Source: Dermatophagoides farinae (Eukaryota > Arthropoda > Arachnida > Sarcoptiformes > Pyroglyphidae). From it: DNA of 64,000 nt. The stretch's first letter is position 1, and every line of letters starts with the position of its first letter. Of the stretch, positions 51,261 to 64,000 are shown piece by piece. The notes under the pieces were generated by a model, which made no database searches, was not told the origin of the DNA, and saw only the letters and a program-made list of their open reading frames with translations. The position numbers and the translations under genes are program-made. Location: assembly GCF_024713945.1 (NCBI RefSeq), contig NC_134677.1, forward strand, positions 2,111,001-2,175,000, read 5' to 3'.

Positions 51261-53596
51261 AGCAAAGAAGATCCGGATTCATTAATTTCAAAGCATCATT
51301 AACATTAAAAAAAAATTGAATTTAAATCAACCAAAAAAAACTACCACCTTGAACAATTTTAGATGATGATACTGATGATAACATTTTTTTTTTTTTGCTT
51401 GTAATTGTTTAATATCAACAAATAATAATGACGTTCAGGCACAATTACAATTACAATAATTTTTTTTGCTGCTACTTATATTATCATCATGATAATAATA
51501 TTTATAAACAGTAAAAAAAAGGATCAAGTTATAACTGATGATAATGATGATGATGATGATCATTTTCATAGAACGAAAAAAAATATATATAATGGGCGAT
51601 CAAATAAATCCGGATACATTCATCTATCCATAGATCAGCGATCTATAGGCGATTGATTGGCACGTTCTTCATATTATCATTTATTACATCGTTGCATGAA
51701 TTGGCTTCAAAGCAACAACAACAACGAAAAAAAAAACATTTCAATTCATCCCAATTAATTGAAGCTAAATTGTTGTAAAATCAAAAAAAAACGATTAATG
51801 ATTATTATTAAACAACAACAACAACAACAACAAAAACAAGCCATTTGATTAATTATGGTTTGGATTTCAATTAATCCTTCGAAATATTTTATACAATACG
51901 GACATATAATAATGAAAAAAAAACAAGATCGGTTATTATAGATTTTTTTTCGGGTCATCATCATCATTTTTTTCATTTTCTTTGACGCTACCAATTTTTT
52001 TTTTCTTTATCTCTCGCAATATATAGGATATATACACACATTACATTTCATGTAGGTTGGTTTTTTTTTATCATTATGAATGATTATGATTAAAAAAAAA
52101 TATGTAGAGAGATTTAAGGAAAATTCAAGATTAGATAAATAATTAGAGATAAAAGTATCCAATGAAGATTAAAGATTCGAATTTTTTTTATGGCTTGTTT
52201 CTTTGCGAAAAAAAAACATATTTTGATATAGGTTATAGATTTTTTTGTTGTTGTTGTTGTTGTTGTTGTGTTTATCATCATTTTAATTATTTGAATCAAT
52301 GAAACACACGATGTGTGTGTGTGTGTGTTTGTTACACATGCATAAATAATATTTTTTGGAGAAAAAAAATGGACAAGATTTTTTAAACCTCATCATCATC
52401 ATACATAATCGACTTTATTTCTCGTTTTTCGACGAAAAAAAAAAATGAATACGATGATAATGGCCAACCATAAACTCGATCATCAGAGTTTTTTCTGTAA
52501 AGAATCATTCATTTATATATATGTCGTCCATATTATTATATTATAGGTCATTCGGTTTTAATCACTTTATATACACACAATTTATAATCACCATCATTAT
52601 GTTAATCACCACAAAAAAAAAGAAAAGAAAATATGAAAACAAAAACCTTTGAAAGAAGATTCAGAAAAAAAAGATAATTATAAATAATGATTTTCAATGA
52701 TAAAACATGGAATAGGATCATATAGCATCAAATTTTGGATTTCATTGTTGTTGTTTTTTTCGCAAAAAAAATTATTCCGATTATTAATTATAATTGCCGT
52801 TCATTTATTTGGCCGAGAAAACAAAATAGTAATTCTTCATTCATTCATTCATTAAGAATAATTTATATTTTGTGGTGATTATTATCATTGATCTTCGATA
52901 TCTATGTAATAATTGTTCTTGTTTTTTTTATGTGGTTATAATTCATCATCCCCATCATCATCATGTATATTAAGATTCAAAACTCACAATACAAATACAG
53001 TTAACAAGGATAAACATAACAATCACAATCGTCAAAAAAAAAAAAAAATTATTGCCGCAACAAACAGCAACAACAAGTTAATGTGTGCGTGTGGATTAAT
53101 CAATAGAAGATCAATTATTAAGTCCATTTTCATAGACTATTGTCTTTTTCATTTTTCTTTTGTGTTGTTTTATGAACAACAATAATTGGTTCATTGAAAT
53201 TTTTTTTTTCTTAGGCATTGCCCCCAAAAAAAAAAAAAAAATCACTATGAAGCATATTGTGTGGTAGTATCCATTCATTCATCAATTTATTTTCGATTTC
53301 AAGCATTCATTGGATCAATGTATGTGCATGTAATCATCATCATCATATATATACATATATAAGATTATAATCATTTTGTTCGGCAACAAAAACAAAAACC
53401 GCAAAAAAAAAATTTGGATGAAAACAAAAAAAAACAAAATCACATCGTTAATAACTCATTGTTATTATTCTCCCTATTTTTATTTGTCTCGTTTGATGAT
53501 GAATCGTTAAAGATAACAAGAAGATTTTTTTTATTATCATCAACAATATAAACCTATATATATATATGATTCATGATCCAGGATGAATATATAAAA

Positions 53597-53601
<5 letters not shown>

Positions 53602-53628
<27 letters not shown>
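53602..53628. repeat. (TG)n microsatellite
   Basis: An uninterrupted TG tract of 27 bases. Confidence 0.9.
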
Positions 53629-53632
<4 letters not shown>

Positions 53633-56334
53633 GTTTATTACACGATGCATATAATTGAGGTTTGAATTTTTTTTTTTTTGTTGTTGTTGTTTCTTTTCAC
53701 ATTTTTTTATGATCATCATATCAGACCATATAAATCATAAACTGATGTTATAATATTTGGCCCGGTTATTTTTCTTCACTCCCACTTTAACACTGTTTAT
53801 ATCTAATCCTATACCTTTGTTTTCTTCATTTTTATTGTAATAATAATAATAATAATATGATTAAGATTCAACGAGCATTTATAACAACAACAACAAAAAA
53901 CTAATGATACAAAATACAACAATTAGAATTGGTAATTATAAAACGCTGCCATGATTATACAATAATAGGATAACAACAACAACAACATTAAGAAGATAAA
54001 ACGAGAAAAAAATACAAAAACGGAAAACCGAAAAATAAGATACCAATTAACCACTATCACTAACACACATACATAGTTATTATTATAACGAAAAACAAAG
54101 GAATGAAATGTCAAATCAGTGATGAGGAGAATGACCGAAACAAAGCCGAAGAAAAATAAAGGATATATATCTGTTTTCAACCGGTTCATATGTGATAAAA
54201 TAAGTAATTTTTTTTGAAATTGGAAAAAAAAATTTTTTCCACAAACAAACCAATAATAGAGAAAAGAATAATGTTTAATAATAATGAAATGCCTGAGATT
54301 AGGACGTGATTCCAAAATATTTTTTTTTTTTTTTTATTTCAATGGTGATAATGATGATGATAATCATTGGTTATGATTCAACTATGCTATATGATTAAAT
54401 GTGTGTTTGGTTTGTGTGTGTGTGTGCTTGGCTATTTTGATCTTTTTTCACGATGAAAAAAGTGATAATTTCCTGTATCAAATGAATGGATGTGAAAATA
54501 AATAGGCCAATCAAGGTATACCATAATCATCATCATCATATTGTACCATAGTGTTATTTATTCAAAAAAAAATTTTTTTTTATCACTACCATCATTGCGT
54601 TTCAATTCATTTCATTTCCTATATTTGATTTCATCCATTCAATTATCAATCAAGATAAATGAATGAAATGAAACAAAAAAAAATTGAAATGAAAATCATA
54701 TTCAAATGACGATGATTATTGTTGTTGTAATCACTGCGATCATCATCATCTTCATCATAATCAATCAAGATGAACATTTTGATTACATTTTTTTTTCTTT
54801 ATCTTGATGAATAATAATAAAAATTCATAACACTCATTATTATTGCTTCTACAATCGTAAAGAAGAACATGGTGATGATATTACGAGATAGATATGATTT
54901 TGTTTTTTGTTTTCATTTCATGAATTTTAAACAAATTTTTTTTTCCATCAAATGATAATTATTAGTAATAGGAGGGAGAATCTACGTCATCAACAATATT
55001 TAGCTTGATCTATGAACTGGTCGAATTGAAGATTTTTGTTTTATAATCAATGATTAGTGATTATCATCATTGAATGTCGGATATCGGCTTGATCGTGACT
55101 TATTGATCTCTCTCTCTCTCTCTCGTTTGTTTTTCTTAGATTTTTTTTTCGCTTGAATCCACCAAATACAAAATGTTTCCACGTCTATTCATATAAAATG
55201 ATAATAATTTCAAACGTTTTATTGGTTACTTTAATGTGAAAAAATAATAATTCTTGTCAATAAACAGCTAATTTGTAAAACATTTAATCGATTGATAATC
55301 GAAACAAAAATCGAAAAAAATGATTTAGTTTTGAAAATGATAAAATCTTATTTTTTTCTCTGGTTAATGTTGATGATAATCATCAACTTTGATTGATTGA
55401 TTGATTGATTCGATGAAATTGATCATTTCATCATCATCATTAGATTATCAGCACAAACATCATTATCAAATAAATTAGGCTAATTTCAATATAAATTCAA
55501 TTAAAATTGATCAAATAAAAAGAATGGTTTGAATTCAATTTTGATGAATGAATCATTCAACAGGTGTTACCGAATGTTGATGACAAATCAAAATCAATTC
55601 TTGTTGTTTTTAATGAAAAAAATTTTTTTTTTTTTATCAAGTTCAATCTATGAATAAAAAAAACTACAAAACTATCATTAATGAATGAATGAATAAATCG
55701 GTAAACAGTGTTAACAACAACAACAACAACAACAACGAAAAAAAGAGGAGTTGATCAAAAGTTCTATTGGCTAAAAAATGATAATAATAATCACGATTTC
55801 TCCTCCCATGATCTTGTTTTATTTTCTGGACAAAAAAAAAAAAATAAAAAAACAAAACAAAAACAAATCAGACTTACATGTATTTCCCTACATTGGTCAA
55901 ACAAAAAAAAGAGATAGAGAGAGAGATGAAAACAAGATGCACACCTTTTTTTTGTAGTGTTATTAACGAAAAAAAAAATAAGAAACCATTTCTAGACCAT
56001 GATCATCATCATAGTAGCATTATCAACAGTTAAGACACACACACACACAAATAACAGGTAAGATTGAGGTTGATTCTTTCATTTCATTTCATTCTCACAA
56101 TGTGTCTCTCTTTCTTTTCTGATTTTTTCTCTCATTTGAGATTTTTTTTTCTCATAAGATTTTATTCATTCATTCATTCATTCAACAGGTCCACCGTTTT
56201 CGATGTCTTCAAATTGTTGCAGCAGCAGCAGCAGCAACAGCAGTAGAAGCAGAAGCAGCAAAGATTTTTTGTTTTGTTCACTTCGTGATCTCATCATTCT
56301 CAGGTAGTATTCGTATCGGCTGCACTAGATATAA

Positions 56335-56370
56335 TTCAGTTTACATTCGGTTGCTGTTCGATACGGAACG
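56335..56370 (+). promoter_or_regulatory. candidate Inr/DPE core promoter for the dysfusion-like gene
   Basis: TTCAGT at 56335-56340 matches the arthropod initiator. Taking its A (56338) as +1, GGAAC falls at +28 to +32 (56365-56369), where a downstream promoter element (RGWYV) is expected, with one mismatch. There is no TATA box. The surrounding 200 bases are unusually free of homopolymer runs. It lies 814 bases upstream of the start codon and on the same strand, which fits a long 5' UTR. Confidence 0.4.
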
Positions 56371-57151
56371 AGTATCTAATAATAATATTTTTTCAGCAGT
56401 TTATCGTTGTTGTTGTTGTTGTTATTATAACATTTCAGGCCACGATTCATCATCGATCGTGTAATCACGATTTTAAATAAATCGTTTTTCGGTTTTTCCA
56501 TCTGGTACCGAAAGAATATATATATCCACAGTGGTGGTAATGGTGATTATCAAATAATTTTACCATCATCGTGTTGTGAATAGGGTTGAATATGTGGTAC
56601 ATACAAATTTTTACATCTCCTTCGTGTTTACATCGGACAAACGTGTCACGTACTTGATTGTACAAAACATTATTATTATTTAATCGCGCCTGATTCGTGT
56701 ATAACGATTATATTTGCTACTGTTGGCCTTGACAATGATTCAATATTCATCATCATGATTATGATATGACCAAACGGTGTCGATTAGATCATGAATCGAT
56801 TGTGATCGACTTGTGTGTATGTGTGTGTGTACCGATATTCATCACGATTTTCATCTTTATTTCAACCCATTGTGTTAATCTTCATGTTTTGTGTGTGTGT
56901 GTGCGTGAATGTTTGTGTTGATCATCCATATTTAATATCTTGAAACTGAAAGCACAATTTTTTTTACTTTCTTTGAAAAAAAATTCTTGCTTATCTGGAT
57001 CATCATTTATACAAAGTGTCACTTTCACATCATATATATGTTAGTGTTTTAAACATCCGTTTACTATCACTGATCATCATCATCATCGATTGATTCTACA
57101 GTGAAAAACAATTTTATAAAGTAAAATTAAAGACTACTTTTTCAAAAAAAA

Positions 57152-60100
57152 ATGATGCTTGCTTCGACACCAAATCTGCTGCAAATGTGCAGGTAAATAT
57201 TACTATTTCATGTAAAACTAAACAAAACAAAAAAATAGTAAAATGATAATCTCTTTTGAATCAAAAATAGTTTTTGTGTGTGTGTGTGTGTATAGAAAAA
57301 ACCTGAATAAAATCATTTTTTTAGTTAAATGTAATCAAGGTTATGAAATACTATAGTCAGTTTCCGACAGGCGTAAATGTCACTGTCGTGTCAACAACAA
57401 TACAATATATGAAACATATGGATTTTCATATATTACAAACACACCATATACACAAATACAAATATGCAAATTGAATTGAAAAAATATTTTCCATTTTCTT
57501 CTGACCAATTCCAATGATGATGATGATGATGATGATTGACATCCGAATTTTGACAACCGTCAATATATCTGTCCATATCGATGATTCTATGATACACATG
57601 CTGTGTGTCTGAAATCTTGAAGGGCCAAAAAAAACTTGATAAAGAATTGACTGGATTTATTTATATTATTATATAATAGGTAATTGATCTTTTTTTTCTG
57701 GCTTGTTTGATTGCTTTCAGTTTTTGGGAAGGTTTCATCAACCGAATGATTTGTGTGTTTGTGGATTGTGAATAATTTCTTATTTTCGGTTTTTCAGTTG
57801 TTGTTGTCCAATACCGAATAGATCGTAAATATCTTTCTTGTAAACATTATTATTGTTGTTGTTGTTAGGAAATTAAATTTTTTTTTTTCGTTAATTGTTC
57901 AACATTTTTTTTTTTTTTTTGGTTATTCACTATTCAAAAGTGTTTGAATTGAGATGGGAAAATGAGAAAAAATTTGCAATTTTCCATCAAAACATTTCAT
58001 TTAAAGATTTATTACGTTATTTGCACATTTTGAAAATGATGATGATGATGATAATAATCAAATGTGAGAGAAAAAGAAAGAAATTCGAGGTATTCAAATT
58101 CTTAACCCCCCTAAAAAAAAAAACACACACACACACAAACAAGATTTATTGGACATTTTTTTCGAAATGTGATTTCAACATTTGATTGCTCGTTGATCAT
58201 TTTCATATAGGGTTTTTCTCGCATTAATACTCGTAATAAATCAATAGATCGATGGCAAAATATTGATATGAAAAATAAATTTTTTCTAGAAATCATCCCA
58301 ATGATGATAATAATGACAATTTAAATTTCATTCACAATAGTGGATTATTTAAATCAATTTGGCCAAATGTTTTTTGTCGTTGTTGAAGACAATTACGTTT
58401 GGATTCAGTTGTTGAATCATCAATTTTATTGTATTTGTTGTTGTGTAAGGTGATGGATGATGATAATGATTAGAAGGGCAAATACCCAATAGTCCTCCTA
58501 GTTGATTATCGTATCATTACGGAAATTTCAATGTCGGTTTCGTCTTTTGTCGTATTATTACTTCGGTCGATAACCGATTCTTCGATGATGAATTCACGGT
58601 ATTATTATGAAAAGATAACTAAAAATACCAGAAAAAACCACCACACACAATAAACACAGTGTAGAAACAACAAAAAAAAAAACAAAATCAATCGAATCAT
58701 CAAAAGAAACAAGATAATTGAGCCATTTGTTGTTGACTAACATAATGATGATGATGATAATAATGAATCTGTTGTTCATTGGTGTATGAACATCAACTTT
58801 GTTTTTGTTGTGGTTTTCAAAACCGCGTATTTTTTTATTTTTTATTTTATTTTCTGATGATTGATTCGGCGATACACAAAACAACAACAACAACAATAAT
58901 AATAATAAAAATAATTGGATCTTATCGAACCTGATCTGATTGTTATCTTTTTGAATAGAACAAAAGAATTTTGTTGTTGTTGTTGTTTGTTTCAAGATTG
59001 CGTGTTGATGATTGTCGATGATGATTTTGACAATGTTGATGATGATTATGATGATGTTGATGATGATAGTTAATTCGTTAGATTGATGCGTTCGATGTAT
59101 AACATTCGAATTTCGGGTTTTTTGTTGTTGCTGTTGTTCGAAAATCAATTTTCCTAAAATCAATCAATTGTTGGTGGTAGTTTTTGGCGGCATTGTCATA
59201 GAGGAAAAGAATTCGAACAAAAAAAAATAATTTGTAATTGATACTTTATCATCATTATTGATGATCATGATGATGATGATCATCATCATTAAGAAAGTTA
59301 ATCATGACCATTTGATTTATTTATATTTATTATATGTAAATTAATTTTGAAAAATTGAAAAATCCAAAAAAAAAATTCCAAATGAAAACAAGATTCTTCA
59401 TGCCATTCAAATATTACGTACATAGAAATGACATGTGCAAACAAATAAACAAATGGTGTACATTCAACCTTGAACACATTAATTTCCATTTTTTTTTTTA
59501 TTGCATTTCTTTTTCTTTCTTTTTTTTGTATTGATTATCAATTTGATTTTTTTATGATGAAAATAATTATTTTCACATTATGAAGATTTTGTCAATAATT
59601 ACAGGTATATATTGTGAAATTGGATTGAATGTCATTATAGACGAACAACACAACTATGAAAAAAAAATCAATCATAAAAAAAACGATTGATTGATTGATA
59701 TATTGAACATCATCCATTTGTTTTGATGGTAATTAACATTTTAATTGCTCAAAAATTAATTCATTTGATTTTCTTTTTTTTTTTGGAAAATCAAAAATTT
59801 CTTTTCAGAATGAAGAATGAAACACATATCGAATCGAACACATATTCAGAAACAGACAGGCAAACAAACGCTTGTTGCTTTTGGCCATTCTGTTAATGAT
59901 AATTTTGAGCATCATCATCATTATCGATGGCGACAATACAAATCGATAAACAGGTGTTGTTCATCATCATCATCATCATGTTGATGAAGAGAAATTATTT
60001 ATCACGAAATTTATGTTTGTGTGTGTGTGTGTGCATTGCAATTCAATTTCCATTCAATTTATTGATGAGTTTCAAATTCAATTTTATGTTGTTGTTGGTT

Positions 60101-61100
60101 TTTCTTTGCATCATCAAAATATTTATATTTGAAACCACTCGTTTTACACGGTATTTATCATTATCATCATCATCCTATCAATCATGTTCTCATGGAACGA
60201 TCCAACATTAATTTTTTGTTTGTTGCCATCAACAAACAACGTTTATTGAAATGTTATTGATTGACACATAAAACTTACTGAATGACTGAATTATTCATCA
60301 TCTTTGCAGGATTTCAATAAAAAAAAATGTAGAAAAAAAAATATTTACATTTGAATACATATAGAGAAGCAACAAGTGATTATTCAACTTTTGTTTAACA
60401 ATTTGTATTAGTATTTCCACTATATGGTCGTAGGGGAATAGTAATGACAAAAATCAATTTTTTTTTTTTTTTTTTTTTTGCTAAATCGAAAATGATCTAA
60501 ATTGATTTAAAAAAAAATGTTCATAAAACGTACAAAAATTTTTCAAGTTCATTCAATTTTATTTTTTTTTGTGGATTTTTCCAATGAATCCAGTTTTTTC
60601 AATCAATCGTACGGATTTATTCATTCAGATTTTTTTGATTGATTATTTTTGATTGGTTTTTTTTTCTCTATATTTCTCTTTCACAAATAAAATAAATATA
60701 TCGAAAATTTAATCTTGGTGTGCGTGTATGTTGCTCGGTGTGTGGGCAAAAAAAACCTGTGCCACCTTTCACCTGTTAGTGTGTGTGTGTGTGTGTGTTT
60801 ATCACCTTTGATCTTTACTTTTTATTTTTATTTTTAATTCAATATTTAGACAGAAAAAAAATTGAAATTTATTTAGATTTATACTAATCGATTGATTCTT
60901 TTTTCTTTGTTTCTTTAGCTTCGATGCAACTAAATCAACAAAAGGAGCATCAAAATTACGACGAGATCTGATCAATTCAGAGATTGCCAATCTAAGAGAT
61001 CTATTGCCATTACCATCATCAACAAGACAACGTTTATCACAGCTTCAATTGATGGCATTAGTTTGTGTATATGTACGGAAAGCAAATTATTTTCAATATG
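57152..61100 (+). CDS. dysf: dysfusion/NPAS4-type bHLH-PAS transcription factor, 5' part
   Basis: Two coding exons, 57152-57192 and 60919-61100, join in phase (TGCAG|GTAAAT ... CTTTAG|C) and give the first 74 residues; the second ends at a clean donor (TATG|GTAAGT), so the gene continues past the window. The bHLH reads STKGASKLRRDLINSEIANL, then RDLLPLPSSTRQRLSQLQLM and ALVCVYVRKANYFQ. The STKGASK start is characteristic of the dysfusion/NPAS4 group, and the LPLPSSTRQRLSQLQLMALV helix is the insect dysfusion form. In Drosophila, dysfusion controls tracheal fusion and leg-joint genes with the partner Tango; in vertebrates NPAS4 is activity-induced in neurons. The short first exon and large first intron are usual for such genes. 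No PAS-domain exon was found up to the right edge. The family call is strong; the orthology is likely. Confidence 0.88.
57193..60918 (+). other. intron 1 of the dysfusion-like gene
   Basis: 3.7 kb of simple-sequence DNA. The 189-residue minus frame at 58594-59163 is translated (TTG)n and (ATC)n repeat. I see no exon. Confidence 0.7.
60458..60479. repeat. poly-T run of 22
   Basis: The longest homopolymer I noticed, inside the dysfusion-like intron. Confidence 0.85.
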
Positions 61101-64000
61101 GTAAGTGTGTGTGTGTGTGTGTTTTCCAAAATATTCAAATTTTGTCTAATTTTGTTCAATTAATGAAAATCGAAAGAATATTTTCATTATTTGACGAAAA
61201 TCGAAGTATTTTTCAAAAAATCAATCAACTATTGATTATTCATTGGTATTTTTGGGTTTTATTTATACAATTCATTTTCATTCCCAAAATCAATCCTGAT
61301 GATGATCCTCTTCACGATTTTATTTCGTTGTTGTTGTTGTTGTTGTTGTTTTTTGTTTTTGTTGATCAAAAAAAAAAAAAAATACGATTTTCAAGCTATT
61401 TATTTATATTCGATGTTTCCAGCTGTATCCTCACAGTGGTTGGCATTTTTTTTTCTCCACTTTACCTTGGATAGAAAATTCAAATCACCATAATCATCAT
61501 TATGATTCAATGAAAGAATAAGCTTATGACGATGATGTGACCAAAAGAAAAAAAAAACATAGGAAGAGGGCAACAAACAAAAACAGAAATTATGAAAATG
61601 ACCAGAATGAAAGATGTGTCCATGTAATGTTGTGATGATATGCAACTGTCAAACAATGTTGTTTTGTGTACAGAGAAAAAAAATTGAAAATTTACAAATG
61701 TCAAAAAAAATAGAATGAAATAGTTTCCTTTGCGTGGTTTTTCTAAATGTCGAATAATAATTTTCATATAAAACCGTATTAACATGTATGGATGGATGGA
61801 TCAAATGTTTGCACAAAAAAATAAAACAAAACAAAAATTTGATGTTTGTGAAAAGTGAAATTTTTTCTTTTCTTTTTTGGGTTATCCATTCTTTCGTTTG
61901 ATTTTGACATTGAAAAGAAATTTATATCTATGATTGCTATCTTGTGCTTGTGTGTTTGTATGTTTGGATATAAATCTACCAATGTATCATACATCTGTCT
62001 ATGAGATATATATCTCTATGTTTTGTTTTGTTTTGTTTTGTTGTTTTGAATGTCAAACCCGACATACAGGTCCCGTGTACACAAATGTAAGAATTTTTTC
62101 TTCTTTTTTTTGTCTTGAATAAGAAAATGACCACCATTTTCAATGATGATGATGATGATGAATTTTTAGAATTGAATGATGTGTTGAATAGAAAAAAAAT
62201 GGTAAGGTCAATAGCATCTTTGTTGTTGTTTTTTGCTGCTGCTGCCGTTGATCAAGTCGATGATGATGGAAGCATTTAGCCATTTTTATCCATCGCGTTA
62301 AGTTCGAGGATTTTTCTTTCTTTTTTCGATATAAGAAATTTTACATGGAATGGAAACGATTCGTTTTTTTCCACTTGTTTCATGGCTTTCATCTCTCTCT
62401 CTCTCTCTCTCTCTCTCGCTCTTTTCCTTAGTGAAGAAAAGAAAAAAATGATTGTTCATTGCCACCGAGAGCAATATCGTTTTTTTTATTATGATGATGA
62501 TGATGTCGATGTAGATGACAATACAAAAGGTTTTAGTTTCATTCTTATTTCCCTTAATGGTCTTTCGCTTAATATAATGATTATCCCGTCAATCAGTTTC
62601 GATAGTTCATAGTCAAAATGTTGATGACCAAAAGAATCAATTTATAATGTGATGGAAAATTGAATCAGAAAAAAAAATTTTCATTTTATTTTGTTTTGCT
62701 GACCATCATCATCATCATCATAATCATACCGAAATGAAATGATGATCAAATTTAAATGTCATTTTGTTGTTGTCGTTGCTGTTATTGATCATTTATGCAA
62801 TTTTTCAATTTACTTTTTGCTCTTTGTTATTGAAAATTCTTTATTTTTTTCCCCCAATTTCAATTTAGTTTCGATTTTGGTGTTGGTGATAAGGAACAAT
62901 TATTGGTGAATGGAAAAGAAAAATCTATCAGGAGATTATGGTAGCCATTAAATCTATCATAATGTCAATTTACATTAATGTTGACCATCCATTATTAATA
63001 CACACACACTGTAGAATGTCAGAATCAATTAGTTTATTTGTTCGTTATTTTTCAATCTATTTCACACGTATATTATGTATTAATAGGATTCAGGGGTGTC
63101 CATATCGTACAATGATTGTCCAAATTATTTTTCATCAAACAAAATGTTTGTTCCTAATGTTCCTATTCTCTTTCCATAATTTTATTTTTCGAAATTAACT
63201 TGTCTACAAAAAAAAATGCTGAAATAATAATATCTTGTGTAGACAATGATGATAATGATAATGTATAAGATTCAAAAAGGTCAAATGTGTACGATGAATT
63301 TCTATGAATGGAAATGGCTACGACGATTGTATGTATGGTGTGTGTGTGTGTGTGTGTGTGATAAATAATTTTGGGCTAAATTAAATGAGATTTTTTTTTT
63401 AATTTTATTTTATTTACCACAAAGATCATCATTACCATATAATACATATTATGTTGTGTGGCAATGGCGACTGCCCTAATGATGATGATAATAAACTTTG
63501 ACACTTCTCGTTCATAATCGTCATTGATGATGCTTATTCTTCATCATCATCATCATCATCACGAAATACTCAATGAATTTTTGAATGAGTAAATGAATAA
63601 AGCTAATGCTAATGCTAAGCTTTGGCCATTCAATGAATTAAATCTGGAAAAAGAAATGTAGATCGTTTTCAATGTTTTGCATTTTTTTCTTCTCGCCATT
63701 CATTTATTTTATATTTTTATTTTATTTGAATAAAATAAAAAGAAGTTCAACAGGCTTCTGTAGTGTTAGTATTTGTTTGTCTGTGGATTTTTTGTTTGTT
63801 TGTTTGTTTGTTCCACCAGAAGTTAACCTCGACAATCTTTGCTGTTGTTTCTCATTGTCGCCATTATTATTATTATTTTTTTTTATTCATTCGATTTAGT
63901 GATGATGATCATTGCTGCTGTTATTTGTGTTTTTTTTTCGGTTAAATATCATAAAATGCATGGAAAATCACTTTTCTCTTTTTCTTACCATCATAATTTT
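61101..64000 (+). other. intron 2 of the dysfusion-like gene, incomplete
   Basis: It starts at the donor TATG|GTAAGT and runs to the window edge. It is simple-sequence DNA; no frame resembles a PAS domain, so exon 3 must lie to the right. Confidence 0.65.

Larger units (their letters stand above)
47097..57151. other. intergenic, about 10 kb
   Basis: From the PPP1R37-like stop to the dysfusion-like start. It holds the longest dinucleotide tract of the window (51181-51257), an inverted pair of GCCATCT motifs at 48102-48157 and a candidate promoter at 56.34 kb. No coding frame is convincing. Confidence 0.65.

Noticed and set aside
58594-59163. 189-residue minus-strand frame
   Set aside because: It translates (TTG)n, (ATC)n and poly-T tracts inside the dysfusion-like intron and has no domain.
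61004-61474. 156-residue frame running past the bHLH exon
   Set aside because: Only its first part is coding; the donor TATG|GTAAGT at 61100 ends the exon and the rest is intron.
1-64000. CRISPR array, operon, rRNA or tRNA genes
   Set aside because: The many short repeats are tandem microsatellites, not spaced repeats. The genes are spliced and individually spaced. No tRNA box-B motif or rRNA core was recognised by eye.

Overview
The window is AT-rich eukaryotic DNA. It is saturated with short A/T runs and with (ATC)n, (TTG)n and (TG)n microsatellites. It carries spliced protein genes whose introns range from 57 bp to about 5 kb, with ordinary GT-AG junctions. The proteins recognised here (Max, SLC41, LAMP, PPP1R37 and dysfusion/NPAS4) are animal families, and the bHLH exon near the right edge is closest to arthropod dysfusion. 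Together with the simple-sequence landscape this suggests an arthropod, most likely an astigmatid mite of the house-dust-mite type. The taxon is an inference; no rRNA or mitochondrial marker is present to prove it.

Layout. 1-7.8 kb: no convincing gene, one orphan TATA/Inr-like site. 7.8-9.3 kb (-): an unrecognised lysine/serine-rich disordered protein. 11.1-17.9 kb (-): the Max gene, with a complete bHLH-zipper in short exons, a long intron 1 and a Thr/Asn/Ser-rich last exon. A 252-bp piggyBac-type MITE sits exactly at the splice donor before that last exon. 22.1-25.2 kb: a head-to-head pair sharing about 0.5 kb of upstream DNA, made of an SLC41/MgtE-type magnesium transporter (-) and a LAMP-type lysosomal membrane glycoprotein (+). 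29.6-31.65 kb: a 2,008-bp foldback transposable element with 404-bp terminal inverted repeats (3 differences), a TA duplication and the 3' end of a LINE ORF inside. 36.3-47.1 kb (+): a ten-exon PPP1R37-type leucine-rich-repeat regulator of protein phosphatase 1. 57.15 kb to beyond the right edge (+): the first two coding exons of a dysfusion/NPAS4-type bHLH-PAS gene, with a candidate Inr/DPE promoter at 56.34 kb.

The genes do not form a single pathway. Two transcription factors, a phosphatase regulator and two membrane proteins are neighbours here. The only pair with likely shared control is the divergent SLC41/LAMP pair. No CRISPR, operon, rRNA or tRNA was seen. All exon junctions were assigned by eye from splice signals, phase and family similarity, and have not been tested against transcripts.
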